Origin: Amycolatopsis nigrescens CSC17Ta-90
Lineage (GTDB): Bacteria; Actinomycetota; Actinomycetes; Mycobacteriales; Pseudonocardiaceae
Length of the DNA: 64,000 nucleotides
Assembly: GCF_000384315.1 (NCBI RefSeq)
Contig: NZ_ARVW01000001.1
Span: 1-64,000, forward strand
Reading direction: 5' to 3'
Positions 55,945-63,216 of this stretch are shown piece by piece; positions within the stretch are counted from its first letter, which is position 1; each line of letters opens with the position of its first letter. Below the pieces are notes generated by a model. It had not been told where the DNA came from. It did not search any database and saw only the letters and a list, made by a program, of their open reading frames with translations. Position numbers and translations under genes: made by a program.

Positions 55945-56750
55945 CCGCACCCGCGCACACCAAGGAAAACACCGGAGAAATCAGCCTCACCCGGTCCGCG
56001 GCGGGCACCGGCTATCTCGCGCGGGTGTTCCGGGCGGAGGTGGCGGACGAGCTGAAGGGCATCGTCCGGGAGCCCACCGCGCTGTTCTTCTCGGTGCTCA
56101 TGCCGGTTGGTTTCTTCGCCCTTTTCAGCACGATGTTCAGCGGCGACAGCACCGGCGGCATTCCGGCCGCGACCAGCATGCTGGCCACCTTCGGCACCTT
56201 CGGCGTGCTGTCGGTGACCCTGATGAACCCCGGCATCACCGTGGCGCAGGACCGGGAACGCGGCTGGCTGCGGGCCAAACAGGTGTCCGCGGTGCCGATC
56301 GGCGTGACGCTGGCGGCGAAGGTGACCGCCGCGCTCTGCTACGCGGTCGGGGTGCTGCTGGCGATGACCGGCGCGGCCGCGCTGACCGGGTCCATGGGGG
56401 TCACGCCGGTCCAGCTGCTCCGGCTGGACCTGGTGCTGCTGCCCGGCGCGCTGCCGTTCGCGCTGCTCGGTCTCGCGGTCGGCTTCCAGGCCGGGCCCAA
56501 CGCGGCGGCCGCCATCCTGAACGCCTTCCTGATGCCGTCCGCGGTGGTGTCCGGGCTCTGGATGCCGCTGGAGGTCCTGCCCGATGCCTTCGCGCACATC
56601 GCGCCGTACCTGCCCACCTACCACCTGGCCCAGGTCGCGCTGGCGCAGGTCCGCGGCGGCGCGGTCGGCGGGCATCTGCTGGTGCTGCTCGGCATGACCG
56701 TGCTCGCCGCCGCACTGGCCGCGGTGTCCTATCGTCATAGCCGGCCATGA
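55941..56750 (+). CDS. ABC-2 type transporter permease
   Basis: 269 residues, six membrane helices, with the ABC-2 pattern LPTYHLAQVALAQVRGG near the C-terminus and RERGWLRAKQVSAVP in the loop. With the preceding ATPase it forms an exporter. ATG overlaps ATPase stop; its stop overlaps the histidine kinase start by 4 bp. Confidence 0.93.
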   Translation: MTAPAHTKENTGEISLTRSAAGTGYLARVFRAEVADELKGIVREPTALFFSVLMPVGFFALFSTMFSGDSTGGIPAATSMLATFGTFGVLSVTLMNPGITVAQDRERGWLRAKQVSAVPIGVTLAAKVTAALCYAVGVLLAMTGAAALTGSMGVTPVQLLRLDLVLLPGALPFALLGLAVGFQAGPNAAAAILNAFLMPSAVVSGLWMPLEVLPDAFAHIAPYLPTYHLAQVALAQVRGGAVGGHLLVLLGMTVLAAALAAVSYRHSRP

Positions 56751-57856
56751 CGACTTATCAGCACTCCGCGAAAGGCGCCGCGAACCTGCGGCGCCCGGAG
56801 AGCTGGATCCACCTGGTCTACCTGGCGACGCCGTTGTTCCAGCCGGTGTTCTCCGGCGCGACCAGGGACTGGGTGCTGGCCATCGTGACGATCGGCGGAT
56901 TCCTGCCGATGTGGGCGCTCTCCGCGCTGTACCCGGCACGCACGCGCTGGCTGTGCGCCATTCCGGCGACCGTGCTGGGCACCTTGCTCACCCCGTTCCT
57001 CGCCGGCGCGTCCATCCTGTTCGTCTACGTGGCGGCGGCGGTGGGCCTGGCGGAGTCCCGCCGGACCGCGCTGCGCTGTTTCGCCGGGCTGACCCTGCTG
57101 GTGGTGCTGCTGACGCCGGTGACGCAGACCCCGATGCCGTGGCGGCTGTGGGCACTGGCGCCCACCGTGCTGTTCATCTGGATCATCGGCGTGGTCCAGA
57201 TCGGGGAGGCGTGCCGACGGCGCGAGTCGGCCGACCTGCGGCTGCGCCACGCCCGCGCCGAACGCCTGGCCACCCTGGCCGAGCGCGAGCGCATCGCGCG
57301 GGACCTGCACGACCTGCTCGGGCACACGCTGACCGCGGTGGTGATCAAGGCACAGCTGGTGCGGGAGCTGGTGGAGCTGGACCCGGCCAGGGCGCGCACC
57401 GAAGCCGACGGCATCGAGAGCACCGCGCGGGAGGCGCTCAGCGAGGTCCGCGCGGCGATCACCGGCTGGCGGCAGTCCAGCCTGGACACCGAACTGGAGA
57501 CCGCTTCCGGCACGCTGTCCAGCATGGGCGTGACACTGACCGTGCAGCGGGAAGGCGACCTGACCCTGATGGGCCCCGCCGAGCACGAGCTGGCACTGGC
57601 CCTGCGGGAGGTGCTGACCAATGTGGCCAGACATTCCGGCGCGCGCACCTGTCACGTGGCGATCGGCGCGGACTCCGGTGAGCTGCGGCTGGTGGTCGCG
57701 GACGACGGGAGGGGCGGGGACGTCGTGGAGGGCAACGGGCTGACCGGAGTACGGGAGCGGATCACCGCGCTGGGCGGGCAGATCCGGCGTTCCGGCACAG
57801 TGGGCACTTCGGGTACCACGGTGACCATCGGGGTGCCGCTGGAGGTGGCGACCTGA
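56747..57856 (+). CDS. DesK-like sensor histidine kinase
   Basis: 369 residues: about four to five membrane helices (20-155), HisKA_3 with H188 in RIARDLHDLLGHTLTAVV, and HATPase_c (LREVLTNVARHSGA; VADDGRGG). Similar in layout to Bacillus DesK, a membrane-fluidity thermosensor. Coupled to the ABC genes and the regulator by short overlaps. Confidence 0.93.
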   Translation: MTTYQHSAKGAANLRRPESWIHLVYLATPLFQPVFSGATRDWVLAIVTIGGFLPMWALSALYPARTRWLCAIPATVLGTLLTPFLAGASILFVYVAAAVGLAESRRTALRCFAGLTLLVVLLTPVTQTPMPWRLWALAPTVLFIWIIGVVQIGEACRRRESADLRLRHARAERLATLAERERIARDLHDLLGHTLTAVVIKAQLVRELVELDPARARTEADGIESTAREALSEVRAAITGWRQSSLDTELETASGTLSSMGVTLTVQREGDLTLMGPAEHELALALREVLTNVARHSGARTCHVAIGADSGELRLVVADDGRGGDVVEGNGLTGVRERITALGGQIRRSGTVGTSGTTVTIGVPLEVAT

Positions 57857-58461
57857 TGGCGATCAGGGTGGTGCTGGCCGAGGACCAGGGCATGGTGCTC
57901 GGCGCTTTCGCGTCCCTGCTCGACCTCCAGCCGGACATCGAGGTGGTGGCCACCGCGGCCGACGGCGGCCAGGCACTCGCCGCGGTGCGGGAACATCGGC
58001 CGGACATCCTGCTGACCGACATCGAGATGCCGGGGCGGACCGGGCTGGACGTCGCCGCCGAGCTGCACGCGGCCGGCGACGAGGTACGCGTGCTGATCGT
58101 GACCACCTTCGCCCGCAGCGGTTATCTGCGCCGGGCGCTGGAGGCCGGGGTCAGCGGCTACGTGCTTAAGGACGCTCCGATCGGCGAGCTGGTGGCCGCG
58201 CTGCGCAAGGTGCACGCCGGTGAGCGGGTGGTGGCCGCGGAACTGGCGATGGCGGCCTGGGACCACGCGGACCCGCTGACCAACCGGGAACGGGAGCTGC
58301 TGCGCCACGTGGCGGACGGGGCGACGAACGCCGAGCTGGCCGAACGGTTCCACCTGGCCGAGGGCACCGTCCGCAACTACCTGTCCACCGCACTGGCCAA
58401 GCTGGGCGCCCGCAACCGCACCGAAGCCGCGAACACCGCCCGTTCCCGCGGCTGGCTCTGA
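57856..58461 (+). CDS. DesR-like response regulator
   Basis: 201 residues: receiver with E9-D10 and D55 (ILLTDIEMPG), C-terminal LuxR HTH (LTNRERELLRHVADGATNAE). Start ATG shares one base with the kinase stop (TGATG). Likely controls its own ABC exporter operon or a membrane lipid gene. Confidence 0.95.
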   Translation: MAIRVVLAEDQGMVLGAFASLLDLQPDIEVVATAADGGQALAAVREHRPDILLTDIEMPGRTGLDVAAELHAAGDEVRVLIVTTFARSGYLRRALEAGVSGYVLKDAPIGELVAALRKVHAGERVVAAELAMAAWDHADPLTNRERELLRHVADGATNAELAERFHLAEGTVRNYLSTALAKLGARNRTEAANTARSRGWL

Positions 58462-58472
58462 CCCGCTCCCCT

Positions 58473-58496
58473 GGGCAAAAAGCCGGCTATTTGCCC
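58473..58496. repeat. GGCAAATAGCCGGC element overlapping a stop codon
   Basis: GGGCAAAAAGCCGGCTATTTGCCC (split as GGGCAAAAAGCC and GGCTATTTGCCC) is symmetrical except for one position per arm. The same core as 46804-46859. On the minus strand it supplies the last codons and stop (TAG) of the GntR gene, and it lies 12 nt after the response-regulator stop. Confidence 0.75.
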
Positions 58497-59200
58497 GGCC
58501 GGAGGGTGGCGAGCCAGGCGCGGGATTGGGGGGTCGCACCGTCCAGCTGGTCGACGACCTCGGCCAGGAAGTTCTGGTGGCCGTGCTCGGCGAAGGCGGC
58601 GCGGACCGTCGCGGGGTCCCCGGTCTCGATCGCCCGCAGCAGCGCGCGGTGGCGTTCGACGTTGCCGGCCAAGGTTTCGGAGTCCCGCATCGCGCTGCGG
58701 TTCATGCCCATGCACAGCCTCAGTTGCAGGGACATCGCGCGGTAGGCGGCGGTCAGCCTGGTGTGCCCGGCCAGCCCGATGATCGCGAGGTGGAAGGCGA
58801 AGCCCTGCTCGGTGACGGCGCCGTCGTCCCCGGCGGCGGCCGCCGCTTCCAGCGCGGCGAGCGCCTCCCGGCAGGGCCGCAGCAGCAGGGTGTCGCGGAC
58901 CGGCACGCCCAGCCGCACGGCCATCTCCTCCAGCTCGTTGCGCAGGGTGATGATCTCGTAGACGTCGTGCTGGGTCATCGGGGTGACCACCGCTCCCCGC
59001 CGCGGATGCTGCACGACCAGCCCTTCGTGCTCCAGCACCTTCAGCGCCTCGCGCAGCGGCGGGCGGGACACCCCGAGCAGCTCGGTCAGCCGGTTTTCCA
59101 CCACCCGCTCACCAGGGGAAAGCTCGCCGCCGAGGATCATGCCGCGCACCGCGTCCGCGGCCAGCACGGCCATGCTGGGCGGGGTCACCAAGCGGTTCAT
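58487..59200 (-). CDS. GntR/FCD family regulator
   Basis: 237 residues: GntR wHTH (about 15-75, VENRLTELLGVSRPPLREAL) and FCD all-helical effector domain with likely metal-binding D/H residues (FHLAIIGLAGH). ATG 59198-59200 with GGGAG 6 nt upstream. It is divergent from the CoA-transferase operon with a matching operator; its C-terminus is encoded by the GGCAAATAGCC repeat. Confidence 0.93.
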   Translation of the reverse strand: MNRLVTPPSMAVLAADAVRGMILGGELSPGERVVENRLTELLGVSRPPLREALKVLEHEGLVVQHPRRGAVVTPMTQHDVYEIITLRNELEEMAVRLGVPVRDTLLLRPCREALAALEAAAAAGDDGAVTEQGFAFHLAIIGLAGHTRLTAAYRAMSLQLRLCMGMNRSAMRDSETLAGNVERHRALLRAIETGDPATVRAAFAEHGHQNFLAEVVDQLDGATPQSRAWLATLRPGK

Positions 59201-59217
59201 ACCCAACTCCCTAATCA

Positions 59218-59241
59218 TGGTCTATTGTCTACTATAGACCA
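59218..59241. promoter_or_regulatory. GntR operator in the divergent promoter
   Basis: TGGTCTAT (59218-59225) and ATAGACCA (59234-59241) are a perfect 8-bp inverted repeat with 8-nt spacer; inside lies GTCTA-CTA-TAGAC (59227-59239). The nested TTGTCTACTA (59225-59234) has the TNGT...ACNA form of FadR-class operators. Between the GntR start and the CoA-transferase start at 59261. Confidence 0.75.
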
Positions 59242-59260
59242 CACAGGAAGGGGCCGCCGG

Positions 59261-60397
59261 ATGCCCGAGGGACCGTTGCCGCCGCTGGCCGGGTTGACCG
59301 TGCTGGAGGTCGGCGCCTACATGGCCGCACCGTTCGCCACCCTGCAACTGGCCGATCTCGGCGCGCGGGTGCTCAAGATCGAAAGCCCGGACGGCGGCGA
59401 CCAGGTGCGCTCGGTCGGGCCCTTCGTCGACGGCGAAAGCTCCGCGTTCGTCCGGCTCAACCGCAACAAGGAGTCCGTCGCGCTGGACCTGAAGTCGCCC
59501 GAGGGCAACGCCGCGTTCCGGCGGTTGGCGGCCGAGGCGGACGTGCTGGTGGAGAACCTCCGGCCGGGCGCGATGCGCCGGCTCGGCCTCGGCTACGAAA
59601 GCCTGCGAGCGGACAACCCCCGGCTGATCTACGCCTCCGCCTCGGGCTGGGGGCAGGACGGCCCGCTCGCGGACCTGCCCGGCCTGGACATCATGGCTCA
59701 GGCGCGCAGCGGGCTGATGAGCGTGACCGGCTTCCCCGGCGGCGAACCGGCCAAGGTCGGGGTGCCGATCTGCGATCTGACCTGCGCGCTGTACGTCGCG
59801 CTCGCGGTCACCGCGGCCCTGCGCGAGCGGGACCGCTCCGGCGAGGGCCAGTTCATCGACGTGTGCCTGCTCGAATCCGGGGTGTCGCTGGCGGTCTGGG
59901 AGGCCGGGATGTACTTCGGCGACGGGACGGTTCGCGAGGCGAGCGGTTCCGCACACCAGAGCACCGCGCCGTACCAGGCGGTGCGCAGCAGCGACGGGTA
60001 CGTGACCATCGGCGCCAACACCCCGAACACCTGGACCGCCTTCTGCGCCGCACTCGGCCTCGACGCACTGCTGGACGACGAGCGTTACGCGGACGCCTAC
60101 ACCAGGCTGCAGCACCGGGCGGAGCTGATCGCGGAAATCGAGCGGGTCACCGCACTGCGCAGCACGGAGTCCCTTGTGGACACTCTCAACGCGGCGGGGG
60201 TGCCGTGTGCGCCGATCGCCGGTTACGCCGAGGTCTTCACCGATCCGGGACTGCGGGAACGCGACTTCTTCTGGGACGCACCACATCCGGCACTCGGCTC
60301 GGTCCGGCAGGTCGGCTCGCCGATGCGGTTCTCCCGCACCCCGGTGCGCCGCGGCAACGCCGGGCCGCCGCTGGGCAGCACGACGGAGCCGGCGTGA
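59261..60397 (+). CDS. Class III CoA-transferase (CaiB/BaiF family)
   Basis: 378 residues. Catalytic aspartate D143 in LPGLDIMAQARSGLM, preceded by GLTVLEVGAYMAAPFA and RNKESVALDLKSPEG of the family. It would move CoA between carboxylic acids (e.g. carnitine- or formyl-type reactions). ATG 59261 behind AGGAAGGGG. First gene of an operon with an enoyl-CoA hydratase gene (1-bp overlap). Confidence 0.93.
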   Translation: MPEGPLPPLAGLTVLEVGAYMAAPFATLQLADLGARVLKIESPDGGDQVRSVGPFVDGESSAFVRLNRNKESVALDLKSPEGNAAFRRLAAEADVLVENLRPGAMRRLGLGYESLRADNPRLIYASASGWGQDGPLADLPGLDIMAQARSGLMSVTGFPGGEPAKVGVPICDLTCALYVALAVTAALRERDRSGEGQFIDVCLLESGVSLAVWEAGMYFGDGTVREASGSAHQSTAPYQAVRSSDGYVTIGANTPNTWTAFCAALGLDALLDDERYADAYTRLQHRAELIAEIERVTALRSTESLVDTLNAAGVPCAPIAGYAEVFTDPGLRERDFFWDAPHPALGSVRQVGSPMRFSRTPVRRGNAGPPLGSTTEPA

Positions 60398-61167
60398 TGA
60401 GCGGCGAGGAGTTGCTGGTCGACGCCGCCGGCCCGGTGCTCACCGTCACCTTCAACCGGCCGGCCCAGCGCAACGCGATGACCTGGGCGATGTACCAGGG
60501 ACTGGCCGAAGCCTGCGCCCGCGCGGACCGGGACGAGCGGATCAGGGTGCTGGTGCTGCGCGGCGCCGGCGGCAAGGCTTTCGTGGCGGGCACGGACATA
60601 GCCCAGTTCGCCGAGTTCACCGACGGCGCCGACGGGGTGGCCTACGAGCGGCGGATCAGCGAGATCGTCGGCGGGCTGGCCGCCGTGCGGGTGCCCACGG
60701 TGGCCGCCATCGACGGCTACTGCGTCGGCGGCGGCCTCGCCATCGCGGCGGCCTGCGACCTCCGGCTGGCCGGCCAGGACGCCCGGTTCGGCGTGCCGAT
60801 CGCGCGCACCCTCGGCAACTGCCTGTCCACCGACTCCCTTTCCCTGCTGGTGCACCGGTTCGGCGAGTCGCGCACGACGGAGATGCTGCTCACCGCGCGG
60901 CTGCTGACGGCGGAGGAAGCCCGCTCGGCCGGTTTCGTGCTGACCGTGACCGACGAACTGGACAGCGCGCTCGCGCACACCGTCGAACGCCTGCTCGGCC
61001 ACGCGCCGCTGAGCATGTGGGCCACCAAAGAGGGCCTGCGGCGGCTGCGCGACACCGAGCGGCCCGGCGACGAGGACATCATCGCCAAGGTCTACGGCTC
61101 CGCGGACTTCCACCACGCGGTCGAAGCCTTCACCCGCAAGGAGCCCCCGCGCTGGAGCGGCCACTGA
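60397..61167 (+). CDS. Enoyl-CoA hydratase/isomerase family protein with changed active site
   Basis: 256 residues, crotonase fold: KAFVAGTDIAQF (oxyanion hole) and DGYCVGGGLAIAAACDLRLAG. Both catalytic glutamates of classical enoyl-CoA hydratase are replaced: the E in GGG-x-E is A115, and the E in PE is I135 in FGVPIARTLGN. It may be another activity of the superfamily. Coupled to the CoA-transferase gene by TGATG. Confidence 0.88.
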   Translation: MSGEELLVDAAGPVLTVTFNRPAQRNAMTWAMYQGLAEACARADRDERIRVLVLRGAGGKAFVAGTDIAQFAEFTDGADGVAYERRISEIVGGLAAVRVPTVAAIDGYCVGGGLAIAAACDLRLAGQDARFGVPIARTLGNCLSTDSLSLLVHRFGESRTTEMLLTARLLTAEEARSAGFVLTVTDELDSALAHTVERLLGHAPLSMWATKEGLRRLRDTERPGDEDIIAKVYGSADFHHAVEAFTRKEPPRWSGH

Positions 61168-61190
61168 GATGTCGCTCCAACGTGGACTGT

Positions 61191-62030
61191 CTACTTAGGA
61201 TCAGCGCCGCGGGCGACCTCGCGGGTCGGGTCGGTGATCCAGTCGCTCCACGAGCCCACGTACAGTGCGGCGTCGAAACCGGCCAGCCGGAGCGCGAGCA
61301 CCTCGTGTGCCGCGGTCACGCCCGATCCGCAGTAGGCGGCCACTTCGGAGTCCGGCGTGATGCCCAGCCCGGCGAACCGCTCGCGCAGCTCCGGCACCGG
61401 GCGAAAGCGACCTTCGGCGTCGACGTTCTCCGCGGTGGGTGCGGAGACCGCGCCCGGAATGTGCCCGGCGACCGGGTCGATCGGCTCAACCTCGCCGCGG
61501 TAGCGCTCGGCGGCCCTGGCATCGAGCAGGATCCCGTTCCGCGCGAGTCCTGACACCTCGGCCGCGGTCACCATCGGCACCGCACCCGGCCGCACGGTGA
61601 AGTCGCCCGGTTCCACGGCCGGCTCGTCGCCGGTGGCCGAGGGGAAGCCCGCCCGCACCCATGCCTGGTAACCGCCGTCTAGCACCCGCACGTCGGGATG
61701 CCCGTGATAGCACAGCATCCACCACAGCCTGGCCGCGATCGTCGAGTCCCGGCGGTCGCAGACCACGACCGGCCGGTCATGGCGGACGCCCAGCCGGCGC
61801 AGGGTCTCGCCGAACGCGGCCGGATCCGGCAGCGGGTGCCGCCCGCCGTCACCGGGCGGCGCGGCCAGTTCCGTGTCGAGCTCGGCGTACCGCGCGCCGG
61901 GGATGTGCCCCTCCCGGAACTCGCTGATCCCCGGCGGCCCACCGGGCGTCCAGCGCACGTCGAGCACCACCGGCGGCGCCGTCCCGTCGATCGCCGCCCG
62001 CAAGCCCTCCACCGACACCAGCACACCCAT
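61191..62030 (-). CDS. Tandem rhodanese sulphurtransferase
   Basis: 279 residues, two rhodanese domains. The active site cysteine of the second domain is C234 in AAYCGSGVTA. The first domain is structural, though it has C92 in VVVCDRRDS. Probably thiosulphate or 3-mercaptopyruvate sulphurtransferase (SseA-like). ATG 62028-62030 with AGAGGG upstream. The ECH gene ends 23 bp away, convergent. Confidence 0.93.
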   Translation of the reverse strand: MGVLVSVEGLRAAIDGTAPPVVLDVRWTPGGPPGISEFREGHIPGARYAELDTELAAPPGDGGRHPLPDPAAFGETLRRLGVRHDRPVVVCDRRDSTIAARLWWMLCYHGHPDVRVLDGGYQAWVRAGFPSATGDEPAVEPGDFTVRPGAVPMVTAAEVSGLARNGILLDARAAERYRGEVEPIDPVAGHIPGAVSAPTAENVDAEGRFRPVPELRERFAGLGITPDSEVAAYCGSGVTAAHEVLALRLAGFDAALYVGSWSDWITDPTREVARGADPK

Positions 62031-62081
62031 GCGTTCCCTCTCGTTCTTCAGGCTGAAAAGGACAGTACACAATGGACTAAA

Positions 62082-62540
62082 TCAGCCAGCGGTCCGGCGC
62101 TGCCGTTTCGTCACCTGATGCAGGACGTCCTTGAACCGGCCGTAGCACTCCCGGCCCAGCGCGCGGGAGTGCCGCCGCTCGATGGCGCTCATGATCGAGT
62201 CGGCGGTCCTGATCTGGTCCAGCCCGCGCGCGGTCGGACACACCAGCTTGGCCCGCCGGTCCACGGGATCCGGATGCCGTTCCACGTAACCGAGGCGCTC
62301 CAGCTCGTCGATCACCGTGCCGACCACCTGCTTGTGCTGTCCGGAGAGCCTGGACAGCTCACTGGCCCTGATCCCGGCCCGGTCCAGATAGACCATGACC
62401 GCGCCGTGGCGGGGCTGGAGGTCGTCGAAGCCCTTGGCGGCCAGTGACCGGAACAGCTCGTTCTGCACCGAGAAAAGCAGGCGCCCGGCGAGCACGCCCA
62501 GGTTCGGGTCCGCGTCCACACGGTCGGCGCGAGTATTCAA
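62082..62540 (-). CDS. MarR family regulator
   Basis: 152 residues from the TTG at 62538-62540 (GGGAG 6 nt upstream); the longer frame to 62786 is not codon-like. Winged helix in ASELSRLSGQHKQVVGTVIDELERLGYVERHPDPVDRRAKLV (about 54-95). C-terminal helices end KRQRRTAG. Rhodanese gene lies 51 bp downstream on the same strand, possibly cotranscribed; it could also act on the upstream palindrome region. Confidence 0.87.
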   Translation of the reverse strand: MNTRADRVDADPNLGVLAGRLLFSVQNELFRSLAAKGFDDLQPRHGAVMVYLDRAGIRASELSRLSGQHKQVVGTVIDELERLGYVERHPDPVDRRAKLVCPTARGLDQIRTADSIMSAIERRHSRALGRECYGRFKDVLHQVTKRQRRTAG

Positions 62541-62550
62541 GACGGCTCCC

Positions 62551-62580
62551 TGGCACTGCGTCGTTTGGCCCTGCGTCGTC
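62551..62580. repeat. 15-bp tandem repeat in the MarR leader
   Basis: TGGCACTGCGTCGTT (62551-62565) and TGGCCCTGCGTCGTC (62566-62580) match at 13 of 15 bases, directly upstream of the MarR RBS. Confidence 0.7.
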
Positions 62581-62783
62581 TGCTGCCGATGTCGTTGCTG
62601 CCAATGAAAATGTAGTTGTCGCCGGTCCTTGACTCCGGGCAGCCATCCCGCTAGCACGAGACAGGCGATCAGTCTCGTGGCATCCGGGTGATCCTGGCCG
62701 CCGCCGAGGTTCAGACCACCGTCCTCAACGGCCTCGGGCCGCGCATGAGCGGGCCCGCGTGTCACCGTAGCAGTGGTCACCGA

Positions 62784-62798
62784 CACTGACTATCAGTG
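62784..62798. promoter_or_regulatory. CACTGA-CTA-TCAGTG dyad
   Basis: Perfect 6-bp arms with 3-nt spacer, about 245 bp upstream of the MarR start and 420 bp upstream of the IS701-like start. Operator-like; binding protein unknown. Confidence 0.45.
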
Positions 62799-62920
62799 AC
62801 GATGACCGGGTCGACGCCCCCGTTTTTCCGGCATCCGGCGGAACACCGACCGCTGAACCACGGGCAACCGTCCTGTTAAATCCTCGTTTCGCGCCGCCGT
62901 GAAACAAACGGAACTTTTAC

Positions 62921-62933
62921 GTCCATAGTGGAC
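62921..62933. promoter_or_regulatory. GTCCA-TAG-TGGAC dyad
   Basis: Perfect 5-bp arms with 3-nt spacer in the large gap. A similar dyad GTCCA-CTA-TGGAC occurs at 42208-42220, there inside coding sequence. Confidence 0.4.
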
Positions 62934-62966
62934 TGAAAAGACACCGGGCCGGATGTGGACACCTCG

Positions 62967-62984
62967 ACGTCACCACCGTGACGT
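62967..62984. promoter_or_regulatory. ACGTCAC-CACC-GTGACGT dyad
   Basis: Perfect 7-bp arms with 4-nt spacer, about 230 bp upstream of the IS701-like gene: the best operator candidate of the region. Confidence 0.55.
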
Positions 62985-63216
62985 GTTCCGGCTACTCCCG
63001 CAGAAGGCGGTTTTGCGGCTGCTTCGCGGATTCCGCGCCCGGTGAACATCGTTTTGCGTGACGACGAGGACACGGTGCGCTTCCCCCCGTGGCCCGACCA
63101 CCACCCCGGCCCAAAGGCGGGTGTTCCGCACACCTAGGCATGGGACCCTCGACCTAGCACGGTAGAGGAGTAGTTCTTACTGGGGTTGTCTAGCTATCTG
63201 GGGATGAGAGGCACCT

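Larger units (their letters stand above)
62541..63216. other. Long palindrome-rich intergenic region
   Basis: 676 bp without a credible gene, the largest gap in the window. Contents: a 15-bp direct repeat in the MarR leader, hairpin CACGAGAC/GTCTCGTG (62655-62679), dyads at 62784-62798, 62921-62933 and 62967-62984, and CGCGG-ATT-CCGCG near 63026. The right part forms the promoter region of the IS701-like gene. Base composition is lower in GC than flanking genes. Confidence 0.7.

Noticed and set aside
62541..62786. 5' extension of the MarR gene
   Set aside because: Gln/His-rich non-conserved sequence covering the tandem repeat and hairpin; TTG at 62540 has a proper RBS.
62725..62907. Small minus-strand frame in the long gap
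   Set aside because: No RBS and it crosses the dyads; no recognisable protein feature.
63150..63216. Left terminal inverted repeat of an insertion sequence
   Set aside because: No convincing TIR can be stated because the right end of the element lies outside the window.
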